Shown: piece by piece, positions 36,973 to 46,112 of the stretch
Layout: each line of letters begins with the position of its first letter
Position numbering within the stretch: position 1 is the first letter of the stretch
Assembly: GCA_025356435.1 (NCBI GenBank)
Contig: JANXSY010000027.1
Location: 1 to 64,000 of the forward strand
Direction of reading: 5' to 3'
Length of the DNA stretch: 64,000 nucleotides
From: Isosphaeraceae bacterium
GTDB lineage: Bacteria > Planctomycetota > Planctomycetia > Isosphaerales > Isosphaeraceae
Position numbers and translations under genes: made by a program
The notes under the pieces: model-generated
Told to the model about the DNA's origin: nothing
The model's input: only the letters and a program-made list of their open reading frames with translations
Databases searched by the model: none

Positions 36973-38160
36973 ATGGCCGAGCCGTTCCCCTTAATCCTAT
37001 CAGCCGTTCGGACGCCGATCGGGCGCTATCTCGGTGCTCTGGCGTCGCAGACGGCGGTCGAATTGGGGGTCGTCGCGGCCCGCGAGGCGATCGCGCGGGC
37101 GGGCGTCGAGGGGTCGAGCCTCGAAGAGGCGATCGTCGGCTGCGTCCTCCCGGCCGGTCTCGGCCAGGCCCCCGCGCGGCAAGTCGCCCTGGGCGCGGGG
37201 ATGGCCTCGGGATCGAGTGCCCTCACGGTAAACATGGTCTGCGGCTCGGGCCTCCGCGCCGTGATGCTCGCCGAGACTGCCCTCCGCGCCGGGTCGGCCG
37301 ACCTGGTCCTCGCCGGGGGCATCGAGAGCATGAGCAACGCCCCGCACCTCCTCAAAGGGGGCCGATCAGGCTGGAAAATCGGCGAACAGACGCTCGTCGA
37401 CTCGATGCTCCACGACGGCCTCACCTGCGCCGTCGAAGGCTGGCCGATGGGAATGGCGGCGGAGCGCACGGCCGAAATCTGCGGTCTCTCCCGCGCCGAC
37501 CTCGATGAATACGCCGCCCTCAGCCAGAGACGCGCCGCAAGGGCGATCGCCGAAGGGATGTTCCGCGAGGAGATCACGCCGGTCTCGATCCCGGGCAAGA
37601 AGGGGGTCGCGACGATCGTCGACATCGACGAAGGTCCCCGATCCGACACCACGACCGAGACCCTCGGCCGACTGAGCCCCGCATTCAAAGCCGAAGGCGT
37701 CGTCACCGCCGGCAACGCCTCGACGCTCAGCGACGGCGCGGCGATGCTGGTCGTCGGTTCGGGAGCAATCGCACACCAGCTCGGCCGGATTCCGCTCGCC
37801 CGGATCATCGCCTCGGCCACCGCGGGCCTCGACCCGCGCGACCTCTTCCTCGCCCCGGTCGACGCCATCACGAAGGCGCTCGCGAAGGCCGACCTTCGGC
37901 CCGGTGATATCGACCTCTACGAGATCAACGAGGCGTTCGCCTCGCAGATGCTCGGCTGCATCCGTCGGCTCGATTTGCCCCTAGACCGGGTGAATGTCCG
38001 GGGAGGGGCGATCGCCCTCGGCCACCCGATCGGCGCGAGCGGGGCGAGGGTATTGGTGACGCTCTTGCACGCCCTAAAGCAGAGTGGCGGGCGTTACGGC
38101 GTTGCCTCGCTCTGCCTCGGCGGCGGCAACGCGGTGGCGATGGTGGTTGAGTCTGTGTGA
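36973..38160 (+). CDS. acetyl-CoA acetyltransferase (thiolase)
   Basis: 395 residues, normal thiolase length. Active-site C90 in [11 protein letters not shown], the substrate-binding [20 protein letters not shown], the catalytic His in [16 protein letters not shown] and the second Cys region [12 protein letters not shown] are all present. It should carry out thiolytic cleavage of 3-ketoacyl-CoA or condensation of acetyl-CoA in the cytoplasm. I start at ATG 36973 ([17 protein letters not shown]), the usual N-terminus. First gene of a CoA-dependent catabolic cluster; the carboxylase gene begins 16 bases downstream. Confidence 0.93.
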   Translation: MAEPFPLILSAVRTPIGRYLGALASQTAVELGVVAAREAIARAGVEGSSLEEAIVGCVLPAGLGQAPARQVALGAGMASGSSALTVNMVCGSGLRAVMLAETALRAGSADLVLAGGIESMSNAPHLLKGGRSGWKIGEQTLVDSMLHDGLTCAVEGWPMGMAAERTAEICGLSRADLDEYAALSQRRAARAIAEGMFREEITPVSIPGKKGVATIVDIDEGPRSDTTTETLGRLSPAFKAEGVVTAGNASTLSDGAAMLVVGSGAIAHQLGRIPLARIIASATAGLDPRDLFLAPVDAITKALAKADLRPGDIDLYEINEAFASQMLGCIRRLDLPLDRVNVRGGAIALGHPIGASGARVLVTLLHALKQSGGRYGVASLCLGGGNAVAMVVESV

Positions 38161-38176
38161 GGAAGGAACCGCACGC

Positions 38177-39814
38177 GTGTCGACATCTCAACCCCACCGT
38201 CCTGCCGCCGAACCTTCGCTTCGCGACGCCACCACGCGTCTGCTTCGCGAGGAAGACCAGATCCGCCAGGGAGGCGGGGCCGAGGCGATTCGCCGCCAGC
38301 ACGAGAAGGGACGCAAGACGGCCCGCGAGCGGATCGCGGCCCTGATCGACCCCAAAACGACCCTGCTCGAACTCGGCCTCTGGGCCGCCCACGGGATGTA
38401 TGAGGAGTGGGGCGGCGCACCGGCCTCCGGGGTGGTGACAGGGATCGGCGTCGTCTCGGGACGGCGGGCGATGATCGTCGCGAACGACGCGACGGTCAAG
38501 GCCGGGGCCTGCTTCCCGATGACGATCAAGAAAATCCTCCGGGCGCAGCAGATCGCCGAGGAAAATGGGCTGCCCGTGGTCTATCTGGTCGACTCGTCGG
38601 GGGTGTTCCTGCCGATGCAGGACGAGGTCTTCCCCGACGTCGACGACTTCGGCCGGATCTTCCGCAACAACGCCGTGCTCTCGGCCCGGGGCATCCCGCA
38701 GTTCGCGGCGATCATGGGAAACTGTGTCGCGGGCGGGGCCTATCTGCCGGTCCTCTGCGACACCGTGCTGATGACCGAGGGCTCAGGGCTCTATCTCGCC
38801 GGCCCCGCGCTGGTCAAGGCGGCGATCGGCCAGGACGTGTCGAGCGAAGAACTCGGCGGCGCGGCGATGCACGCGGGGATTAGCGGGACCGTCGATTATC
38901 GCGAGCCCGACGACGACGCGTGCCTCGCGCGGCTTCGTCGCCTGATCGGGTTCTTGCCCCCCGATCCCGGCCCGGCGTTCAACCGATCCGCCATCGAGGC
39001 GCCGACCCGTCCCGCCCACGACCTGCATGAGATCGTCAGCTCCGACCCGTCGTCGCAATACGATATGCGAGATGTTCTCGCGACGATCATCGACGGCGGG
39101 CGGTTCGACGAGTATCGCGCCGATTTTGGGCGAACGCTCGTCTGCGGGTTTGCTCGGCTCGGGGGCCGCGCGGTGGGAATCGTCGCCAATCAGCGGCTCC
39201 GATTCAAGCCGATCGGAGGAGGGCCGCTCCAGTTCGGCGGGGTGATCTACGGCGACAGCGCCGATAAGGCCGCGCGGTTCGTGCTCGACTGCAATCAGGC
39301 GAAGACGCCGTTGCTCTTCCTCCAAGACGTGAACGGGTTTGACGTCGGTCGCGAGGCCGAGCGGTCGGGAATCATCCGCCGGGGCGCTAAGCTGGTGAGC
39401 GCCGTCAGCAACTCGGTCGTCCCCAAGATCACGCTCTTGATCGGCCATTCGTTCGGCGCGGGGCATTATGCGCTCTGCGGACGCGCCTTCGATCCGCGCT
39501 TCCTCTTCGCCTGGCCGAGTGCCCGCTACGCCGTGATGGGTGCAAATCAAGTAGCACGAACGATGCTCGATATAACGGTTGCCGCGCTCAGGCGCGAGGG
39601 CAAGGAGGTCAACGAGGCCAGGCTCGCCACGATTGGCGACGAGCTGCGCGCCCGTTATGATCGAGAAACCGACATCCGTTACGCCGCAGCGAGGGGCTGG
39701 GTCGACGCGATCATTGATCCTGTCCAGACGCGAGACGTCTTGATTGAGGCGTTCGAGGTCGCCTGCCGCCCCAAGCCGGGCGACGCGGCCTCAATAGGTG
39801 TCTTCCAAACCTGA
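38177..39814 (+). CDS. acyl-CoA carboxylase beta subunit (methylcrotonyl/propionyl-CoA type)
   Basis: 545 residues of the carboxyltransferase family. Seen: KGRKTARERIAALIDP, the N-domain GGAPASGVVTGIGVVSGR, VYLVDSSGVFLPMQDEVFPD (methylcrotonyl-type block), GNCVAGGAYLPVLCD, PLLFLQDVNGFDVGREAE and LIGHSFGAGHYALCGRAFDP. It transfers CO2 from biotin to an acyl-CoA and needs a biotin carboxylase/carrier alpha subunit, which is not in this window. The start is GTG 38177 preceded by GGAAGGAA. The neighbourhood of AtuA, hydratase and thiolase favours a methylcrotonyl- or geranyl-CoA carboxylase. Confidence 0.9.
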   Translation: MSTSQPHRPAAEPSLRDATTRLLREEDQIRQGGGAEAIRRQHEKGRKTARERIAALIDPKTTLLELGLWAAHGMYEEWGGAPASGVVTGIGVVSGRRAMIVANDATVKAGACFPMTIKKILRAQQIAEENGLPVVYLVDSSGVFLPMQDEVFPDVDDFGRIFRNNAVLSARGIPQFAAIMGNCVAGGAYLPVLCDTVLMTEGSGLYLAGPALVKAAIGQDVSSEELGGAAMHAGISGTVDYREPDDDACLARLRRLIGFLPPDPGPAFNRSAIEAPTRPAHDLHEIVSSDPSSQYDMRDVLATIIDGGRFDEYRADFGRTLVCGFARLGGRAVGIVANQRLRFKPIGGGPLQFGGVIYGDSADKAARFVLDCNQAKTPLLFLQDVNGFDVGREAERSGIIRRGAKLVSAVSNSVVPKITLLIGHSFGAGHYALCGRAFDPRFLFAWPSARYAVMGANQVARTMLDITVAALRREGKEVNEARLATIGDELRARYDRETDIRYAAARGWVDAIIDPVQTRDVLIEAFEVACRPKPGDAASIGVFQT

Positions 39815-39901
39815 TCGGGCGAATTCGCCCAAGGAAGAGGCCTCCCGGACGTTGACCACAGACAAGCGTCTCGATTTCGAGGGCCTTGAGAAAATGTCAC
39901 C

Positions 39902-40765
39902 ATGCGACAAACGATCCTTGCCGCGACCCTGTTCGCCATCAGCACCGTCTCGGCCCAGCCGGTCGGCCAAGAGGCGTTTATCAAACAGGGCAAACCTCCT
40001 GCCGGGCCGACGTTGTCTCTACCCGGCTTCCCTCATTCGATGAAGCACGCCTCTCCCGCGACGACGCCCGCCGCCGCCGACGCCCTCATCAGGGCCCACG
40101 ACAAAAATGGCGACCGGAGATTCAACGCCGACGAATGCCCTACGCCGTTCCGTATCAGCTTCGCAACCCTTGATAGCAACCACGACGGCTATCTCGACGC
40201 GACCGAACTCACCAGCGGGCTCGGCCTGGGCGAGAAACGACCGATCGTCCGGGGCAAGGTGATCGCAAACTACGTTTACACCGTGGCCGACGACTTCGTC
40301 GTCGACGTCTATCACAACGGCGAGAAGGTCGCCGACAGCCGCCGCGAGATGCTCTCCGAGACCTTTGGGGCGACCGACGAGAAGATCAACATCGAGGTCC
40401 GCGAGGGCGACTGTCTCGTGTTCAATGTCGTGAACAACCGGCTCCGCTGGAATGGCGTCTCCTACTTCGCGGTCGCCGGGATGAAGACGGGCAGCGGGGT
40501 AGGTTTCCTTAGCGACGCCGACAGTGGACAATGGTCGTATTGCGACGACCTGGGCGCGGTAAATACCTTCATCGCAGACCCAGCCTATCTCGCCAACCAG
40601 AAGGCCAGGCCGGTCACGCCGAAGTGGGACCAGGGCGACTCGCGGATGAATTCCCTTGCCGACGGCTGGAAGGGCACGTCGGTCTGGGGCAACAACCGCA
40701 ACACCTGGATCAAATACATCGCGCCTCCCGCTCCCGCGAATTTTCAGATCGGCGTGACTCATTGA
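39902..40765 (+). CDS. secreted EF-hand protein of unknown function
   Basis: 287 residues with a short signal peptide (MRQTILAATLFAISTVSA). Two calcium loops, DKNGDRRFNADE and DSNHDGYLDATE, lie at about 67-110. The rest is beta-rich with tryptophan and tyrosine (VADDFVVDVYHNGEKVADSR, GKVIANYVYT, WGNNRNTWIKYIAPP), perhaps a carbohydrate- or matrix-binding fold. It sits inside the CoA cluster on the same strand (88 bases after the carboxylase, nine bases before the AtuA start), yet is exported, so its link to the pathway is unclear. Confidence 0.75.
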   Translation: MRQTILAATLFAISTVSAQPVGQEAFIKQGKPPAGPTLSLPGFPHSMKHASPATTPAAADALIRAHDKNGDRRFNADECPTPFRISFATLDSNHDGYLDATELTSGLGLGEKRPIVRGKVIANYVYTVADDFVVDVYHNGEKVADSRREMLSETFGATDEKINIEVREGDCLVFNVVNNRLRWNGVSYFAVAGMKTGSGVGFLSDADSGQWSYCDDLGAVNTFIADPAYLANQKARPVTPKWDQGDSRMNSLADGWKGTSVWGNNRNTWIKYIAPPAPANFQIGVTH

Positions 40766-40774
40766 GGTGAAGTG

Positions 40775-42163
40775 ATGACGACACCAGCCCGCCCGATCCG
40801 CATTGGCAACGGCGCGGGATTCTGGGGCGACAACCTCGACGCCCCGTTCCTGCTCGCGAGAGACGGCGGGCTCGACGTCCTCACACTCGAATACCTCGCC
40901 GAATTGACGATGGCGATCCTCGCCCACCTCCGCTCGAAAGACGCGAAGGCGGGCTTCATCACTGACTTCCCCGAACTGCTCGAACGGCTCGCCCCCCTGA
41001 TGCGAGAGGGGGGCGGGCCGTCGATCGTAACCAACGCCGGGGGCCTAAATCCGTCGGCCTGCTCGGCGCGATGCGCGATGATCATGACCGGTGCCGGCCT
41101 GGGAAATTGGCCGGTTGGGGTCGTCTCGGGCGACGACCTGCTGGCCTGGATTCCCGCCTGGATCGGCGAAGGGGTTGACCTCGCGCACTTCGAGACGGGG
41201 GAGCCAATTGCGACGGTCGCGGATCGGCTTGTCAGTGCGAATGTTTATCTTGGAGCACAGCCGATCGCCGAGGCGATCGTGGGCGGCGCGAGGGTCGTCA
41301 TCACTGGTCGGGTCGCCGACGCTTCGCTGACCCTCGGCCCGGCTGCGGCGCATTTCGGCTGGAACTGGCACGACTGGGACCGACTCGCCGGGGCGAGCGC
41401 GGCGGGCCATGTGATCGAGTGCGGGGCACAGGCGACGGGTGGGCTCTGGCACGACTGGGCCAATCTAACCGACCTCGCTGGGGTCGGCTATCCGATCGCC
41501 GAAGTGGCCGATGACGGCTCGTCGATTATCACCAAACCCGCAGACTCGGGCGGCCTCGTCTCGATCGGGACCGTGGCCGAGCAGCTCGTCTACGAGATCG
41601 ACGACCCCACGCGCTACAAGACGCCCGACGTAGACGTCGACCTCGCCTCGATCCAACTCGCGGACGTCGGACCGGATCGGGTTTCCCTGCGAGGGACGAA
41701 GGGGCAAGCCCCAGGCCCTCGGCTCAAGCTGTCGGCCGTCTATCGCGACGGCTGGACGGCGAGTGGCCTCGTGGCCGTCGTCGGCCGAGACGCTGTCGCC
41801 AAGGCCCGCGCTGCGGGGCGGATTGTGATCGAACGGGTGAAGCGGGCCGGTTTCGACCTGGCCGACTCGCTCGTCGAGGTGATCGGCGCGGGGGACGTCG
41901 TCCCAGGTGTGGTCATCTCCGAACGCATGCCGTTCGAAGTGGTCCTCCGCGTCACAGTGCGCGACCCGAGGCGAGCGGCGGTCGAGCGATTCTGCCGAGA
42001 GATCGCCCCGCTCGTGACGTCGGGGCCGCCCGGCATCGCCGGCTACGCCTCGGGCCGACCGTCTCCCCGGCCCGCCTTCGGCTACTGGCCCGCGCTCGTC
42101 CCTCGCGAACTGGTGGCCTCAGAGGTGCGTGTCCGATCGGCAAGGGAATGGACGAGTGTCTGA
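40775..42163 (+). CDS. acyclic terpene utilisation AtuA-like protein (DUF1446)
   Basis: 462 residues of the DUF1446/AtuA family: IRIGNGAGFWGDNLDAPFLL, LDVLTLEYLAELTMAIL, IVTNAGGLNPSACS, ANVYLGAQPIAEAIVGGARV, GRVADASLTLGPAAAHFGW and AGHVIECGAQATGG are family blocks. AtuA is required for growth on citronellol and geraniol in Pseudomonas, with no proven reaction. The ATG at 40775 with GAGGTGA is preferred over the GTG three bases upstream. The small AtuA C-terminal-like gene follows after 21 bases, so the pair replaces the longer single-chain form. Confidence 0.88.
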   Translation: MTTPARPIRIGNGAGFWGDNLDAPFLLARDGGLDVLTLEYLAELTMAILAHLRSKDAKAGFITDFPELLERLAPLMREGGGPSIVTNAGGLNPSACSARCAMIMTGAGLGNWPVGVVSGDDLLAWIPAWIGEGVDLAHFETGEPIATVADRLVSANVYLGAQPIAEAIVGGARVVITGRVADASLTLGPAAAHFGWNWHDWDRLAGASAAGHVIECGAQATGGLWHDWANLTDLAGVGYPIAEVADDGSSIITKPADSGGLVSIGTVAEQLVYEIDDPTRYKTPDVDVDLASIQLADVGPDRVSLRGTKGQAPGPRLKLSAVYRDGWTASGLVAVVGRDAVAKARAAGRIVIERVKRAGFDLADSLVEVIGAGDVVPGVVISERMPFEVVLRVTVRDPRRAAVERFCREIAPLVTSGPPGIAGYASGRPSPRPAFGYWPALVPRELVASEVRVRSAREWTSV

Positions 42164-42184
42164 ATTCTGGAAAAGGTGCCAGTC

Positions 42185-42535
42185 ATGGGCAAGCGAGAAG
42201 ACCGTGTCCGTCTCGGCGAACTCGCCCATGCCCGGAGCGGCGATAAGGGAAACCGCGCGAACGTGGGCGTCGTGGCCAACGATGCGGCCTGTTATAATTG
42301 GTTAAGGGTTCATCTGACCGAGACCGTCGTCGCCGATTACTTCCGATCGCTCGGGATCGGTGCCGTGCGTCGGTATGCGATGCCGAACCTCCATGCGTTC
42401 AACTTCGTGATCGACGACGCCCTCGCGGGCGGGGCGAGTCGCTCGCTTCGGCTCGACACGCAGGGCAAGGCGCTCGCCACGGCGCTGCTCGAACTGCAAA
42501 TTCCGGCTCCGATCGCGGAGGGGGAACCATCATGA
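42185..42535 (+). CDS. AtuA-related small protein
   Basis: 116 residues matching the domain fused to the C-terminus of longer AtuA proteins: VRLGELAHARSGDKGNRANV, then VGVVANDAACYNWLR, RRYAMPNLHAFNFVIDDAL and GASRSLRLDTQGKALATALL. Likely a subunit of the AtuA-type enzyme; reaction unknown. The ATG at 42185 is used (a GTG lies nine bases upstream). The stop overlaps the ATG of the enoyl-CoA hydratase gene (ATGA, 42532-42535), so the two are translationally coupled. Confidence 0.88.
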   Translation: MGKREDRVRLGELAHARSGDKGNRANVGVVANDAACYNWLRVHLTETVVADYFRSLGIGAVRRYAMPNLHAFNFVIDDALAGGASRSLRLDTQGKALATALLELQIPAPIAEGEPS

Positions 42536-43332
42536 CGATGAGCCCAGGATTCGTCCGGTTCGACACCCGAGGCCCGGTCGCCCTCATCACGATCGACCGG
42601 CCCGACCGCCGCAACGCCCTTTCGGCGAGCGTGATCGCAGAACTGGGCGACGCCCTTGACCGGGCACGCTACGACCAGACGGTCCGGGCCGTCGTGCTGA
42701 CGGGGACCGCCCCGGCGTTCTGCGCGGGGATGGACCTGAAGGAGGCGAACAGGGACGGGGCAATGGGGCTCACCGATATCGAGCGAGCCGCCGTCGCCGA
42801 TGCGCAGGCAATGGCCGACCTCATGATGCAGGTGCATGCGATGCCCAAGCCGGTGGTCGCCGCGATCAACGGAGATGCCCTCGCCGGAGGCGCGGGGTTG
42901 GCGATGGCGTGCGACCTCGCGGTGGCGGCCGATTCGGCGCGGATCGGCTATCCCGAGGTGAGGCGCGGTCTGGTCGCGGCGATCGTGATGCACGACCTCG
43001 TCCGGCTCGTCGGCGACCGCAGGGCGAGGCAACTTTTGCTCACCGGCGACCCGATCTCGGCGGCCGAAGCCGAGCGGTGGGGCCTCGTGAATCGGGTCGT
43101 GCCGGCGCGGGAATGTCTCGATACGGCGATCGCGTGGGGCGTCACGCTCGCCGAGGTCGGGCCGATCGCCGTGGCGACGACGAAGAAGCAGCTCGACGAG
43201 GCGAGCCGACGACCGCGTGATCTGCGCGGCTCGGCCGCCGTGAGCGCGGCGGTGCGGGTCTCTGACGAGGCGATCGAGGGGATGACCGCCTTCCTCGAAA
43301 AGCGCCGGCCCAACTGGACGATCGGTGACTGA
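42532..43332 (+). CDS. enoyl-CoA hydratase/isomerase family protein
   Basis: 266 residues with the crotonase fold: VALITIDRPDRRNALS, VLTGTAPAFCAGMDLKEA (first oxyanion-hole block), PVVAAINGDALAGGAGLAMA, CDLAVAADSARIGYPEVRRG, then a C-terminal helix region. The first catalytic Glu position of typical hydratases is replaced in the GGAGLAMACDLA block, so reaction type (hydration, isomerisation or methylglutaconyl hydration) is open. In context it should act on an unsaturated acyl-CoA made by the carboxylase. The start overlaps the previous stop. Confidence 0.88.
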   Translation: MTMSPGFVRFDTRGPVALITIDRPDRRNALSASVIAELGDALDRARYDQTVRAVVLTGTAPAFCAGMDLKEANRDGAMGLTDIERAAVADAQAMADLMMQVHAMPKPVVAAINGDALAGGAGLAMACDLAVAADSARIGYPEVRRGLVAAIVMHDLVRLVGDRRARQLLLTGDPISAAEAERWGLVNRVVPARECLDTAIAWGVTLAEVGPIAVATTKKQLDEASRRPRDLRGSAAVSAAVRVSDEAIEGMTAFLEKRRPNWTIGD

Positions 43333-43364
43333 TCCACGACGCACGAATTTTCGAGGCGAGCACG

Positions 43365-45035
43365 ATGACCGCGAGCACTACCGCCCCCTGGGTCGACGGC
43401 CTGACCGTCGGCGAGGTCATCCGGACCACGGCCGGGGCCTATCCCGATCGCGATGCGCTCGTCTTCCCCGCGCTGGGACTTCGGTGGTCATGGTCTGAAC
43501 TCGACCGACGGATTGACGCCTTCGCCTCGGGGCTGATCCGCGAGGGGGTCGAGGCCGGGGAGCATGTCGGCATCTGGTCGATGAACGTCCCCGAATGGGT
43601 CGTCGCCCAGTTTGCAGTGGGACGGATCGGATCGGTCTTGGTCAACGTCAACCCGGCCTATCGCATCCACGAACTCGAAGAGACGCTCCACCAGGCCGAC
43701 GTGGCGACGCTGATCGCGGGCGCTCCGTTCAAGACCTCGAACTTCGTCGAGATGATCGAGACGCTCGTCCCCGAGGCGACTGTCGGCGGCGAGTGGCGGT
43801 CCGCCAGGCTCCCGCGTCTTCGCCGACTCATCGCGCTCGCCGATCGGCCCCGCCAGGGATGGCTGAACTGGAACGAGGTGGAACGGGGTGACCTCCTCCC
43901 CGAACTGGGCCGGCGCGAGCGGTTGGCGAAATTCACCGATATCTACAACATCCAGTTCACCTCGGGCACGACGGGCCTGCCCAAGGGGGCGATGCTTACG
44001 CACCGCAACGTGCTCCTGAACGCCTTTTACGTCGGAGAGCGACTGAGGTATACGCCCGAGGACCGCGTCTGCGTGCCCGTTCCGTTCTATCACTGCTTCG
44101 GCTGCGTGCTCGGTACGCTGGCCTGCGCGGTCTACGGGTCGGCGATCGTCGCCCCCGCGCCGACGTTCGACCCCGGGGCGACACTCTCGGCCATCGCCGT
44201 AGAGCGATGTACGTCGCTCTACGGCGTGCCGACGATGTTCGTCGGCGAACTTGACCACCCCGACTGCTCGACGTTCGACTTGAGCAGCCTGCGGACCGGG
44301 ATCATGTCGGGTAGCCCGTGTCCACTGCCCTTGATCAATGCCGTAATGAACGTTTTTGGTGCCGAGCAAATGACGATCGGATACGGGCTCACCGAGGCCT
44401 CGCCAATCATCACGCTGACGGCGGTCACCGACCCGGTCGAGGTCCGCGTCGGGACGGTCGGCCGTCCAATCCCGGGGGTCGAAGTCCGGCTGGTCGACCC
44501 TCTGACGGGGGCCGACGTCCCCCGGGGCGAAGCGGGGGAGCTTCGTGTCAGGGGGCATGGCGTGATGGCGGGATATTACAGGAACCCCGAGGCCACCCGG
44601 CTCGCCATCGACTCCGACGGCTGGCTCTCGACCGGAGACCTCGCCCGCGAACGCGACGACGGCAATTATCGGATCGTTGGCCGGCGCAAAGACCTCATCA
44701 TTCGGGGCGGCGAGAATATCTACCCGCCCGAGGTCGAGGAGTTCCTCCACCATCACCCCAAGGTGGCCGAGGTCGCGATCGTCGGCCTTCCCGACCCGAA
44801 ATACGGCGAGGTCTGCTCGGCCTGGGTCGTCGCCAAGCCGGGGGTCGTCCTCTCGGCCGACGAGATCCGCGAATACTGTCGCGGTCAGATCGCCCATTTC
44901 AAGATTCCCCAATACATCGAAGTCGTCGACGTCCTGCCCAAGACCGTGACCGGGAAGGTGCGTAAGCATGTCCTCCGGGACCAAGGGATCGCCCAGCACA
45001 GCCTGGGAGATGCCGCATCGGTCTCGACGGCGTGA
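43365..45035 (+). CDS. AMP-forming acyl-CoA synthetase
   Basis: 556 residues of the ANL superfamily: P-loop-like FTSGTTGLPKGAMLTHRN, YGLTEASPIITL, STGDLARERDDGNYRIVGRR, KDLIIRGGENIYPPEVEEFL and the C-terminal catalytic lysine in LPKTVTGKVRKHVLR. It activates a carboxylic acid with ATP and CoA, providing the entry substrate for the pathway encoded upstream; chain type unknown (medium-chain or branched is likely). ATG 43365 follows GAGGCGAG. The gap to the hydratase gene is 32 bases. Last gene of the cluster. Confidence 0.92.
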   Translation: MTASTTAPWVDGLTVGEVIRTTAGAYPDRDALVFPALGLRWSWSELDRRIDAFASGLIREGVEAGEHVGIWSMNVPEWVVAQFAVGRIGSVLVNVNPAYRIHELEETLHQADVATLIAGAPFKTSNFVEMIETLVPEATVGGEWRSARLPRLRRLIALADRPRQGWLNWNEVERGDLLPELGRRERLAKFTDIYNIQFTSGTTGLPKGAMLTHRNVLLNAFYVGERLRYTPEDRVCVPVPFYHCFGCVLGTLACAVYGSAIVAPAPTFDPGATLSAIAVERCTSLYGVPTMFVGELDHPDCSTFDLSSLRTGIMSGSPCPLPLINAVMNVFGAEQMTIGYGLTEASPIITLTAVTDPVEVRVGTVGRPIPGVEVRLVDPLTGADVPRGEAGELRVRGHGVMAGYYRNPEATRLAIDSDGWLSTGDLARERDDGNYRIVGRRKDLIIRGGENIYPPEVEEFLHHHPKVAEVAIVGLPDPKYGEVCSAWVVAKPGVVLSADEIREYCRGQIAHFKIPQYIEVVDVLPKTVTGKVRKHVLRDQGIAQHSLGDAASVSTA

Positions 45036-45109
45036 GGGCTTGCCGAGCCGGTCTCTTCGCTTATAAGAGAGTGAGTTAGCCTGTCGGATCGCGGAACGGA
45101 GTCCTGATC

Positions 45110-46012
45110 GTGCTGCGCCATCTTGGATACGTCGGAGCGAATTTAACGATCGACGCCAGCACCGCGCGGACGTGCCGACTGGCCAACGCCACGCCCGACC
45201 GGCTCCGCCAGCTCATCGCCGCCAATCTCGCCGACCTCGAACGTGTGCTCGCCTTCAACGCTGAGCACGAGATTCAACTCTACAGGATGAGCAGCCAGGT
45301 GATCCCTTTTGCCTCGCACCCGGTCAGCACAATCGACTGGGCGGACGAATTCGCGGAGTCGTTCGCCCGGATCAGACACGTGAGCGCAAAACATCATTTT
45401 CGGATCTCGATGCATCCCGGCCAATATACGGTCTTGAACTCGCCGAACCCGGCGATCGTTTCGGCGTCGATCGCCGAATTGGAAGCGGCGGCTCGGCTGC
45501 TCGACGAAGTGCACGACGACCCGTCCGGGAAGATCGTACTCCATGTCGGCGGTGTCTACGGTGATCGAGCCGAGTCGCTTCGCAGGTTCGAAACCGTCTC
45601 GAAGGGCCTCCCTGATCTGGTCCGACGACGCCTCGTTATCGAGAACGACGACACCTCCTATTCGACCGGTGAAGTGCTCTCGCTCTCGGAGTCGACCGGC
45701 TTCCCCATCGTGTTCGATTGGTTCCACCACACGATCCGCCCATCGGAAGACCCCGACCATACCCGGATGATCGCCCGATGCTTCGCGACATGGGGTGAGG
45801 CCGACGGCGTGCCGAAGGTTCATATCAGCAGCCAGTCGCCGGACGGACGGGTCGGCCACCATTCCGACGAGATCGACCCCGCCGACCTCGCCGCGTTCCT
45901 CGACCATGTCCCCCCCGAATCGCCGTTTGACATGATGATCGAGGCCAAAAAAAAAGATCTGGCCTTGATGCGGCTCCGCGACGACCTCCGAGCGATCTCG
46001 AAAAAGGGTTAA
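45110..46012 (+). CDS. uvsE: UV damage endonuclease UvsE/UvdE
   Basis: 300 residues: LGYVGANLTIDAS, LERVLAFNAEHEIQLYRMSS, ISMHPGQYTVLNSPNP, VLHVGGVYGDRAESL, LVIENDDTSYS, PIVFDWFHHT and VHISSQSPDGRVGHHSDEI, the expected metal-ligand and substrate motifs of the TIM-barrel nuclease that nicks DNA 5' of UV photoproducts. The start is GTG 45110. Near the C-terminus a run of nine A (45947-45955) encodes three lysines, a potential slippage site. Standalone gene. Confidence 0.9.
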   Translation: MLRHLGYVGANLTIDASTARTCRLANATPDRLRQLIAANLADLERVLAFNAEHEIQLYRMSSQVIPFASHPVSTIDWADEFAESFARIRHVSAKHHFRISMHPGQYTVLNSPNPAIVSASIAELEAAARLLDEVHDDPSGKIVLHVGGVYGDRAESLRRFETVSKGLPDLVRRRLVIENDDTSYSTGEVLSLSESTGFPIVFDWFHHTIRPSEDPDHTRMIARCFATWGEADGVPKVHISSQSPDGRVGHHSDEIDPADLAAFLDHVPPESPFDMMIEAKKKDLALMRLRDDLRAISKKG

Positions 46013-46112
46013 AGCCCTGCGGCGATCTTGCCGAAGAGCGAGTTGGGGCTTTACGTCTCAACTTCAGACTCGCACGACCCGCGAGCCTCCACGATCTGCA
46101 CCGAGACGCACC

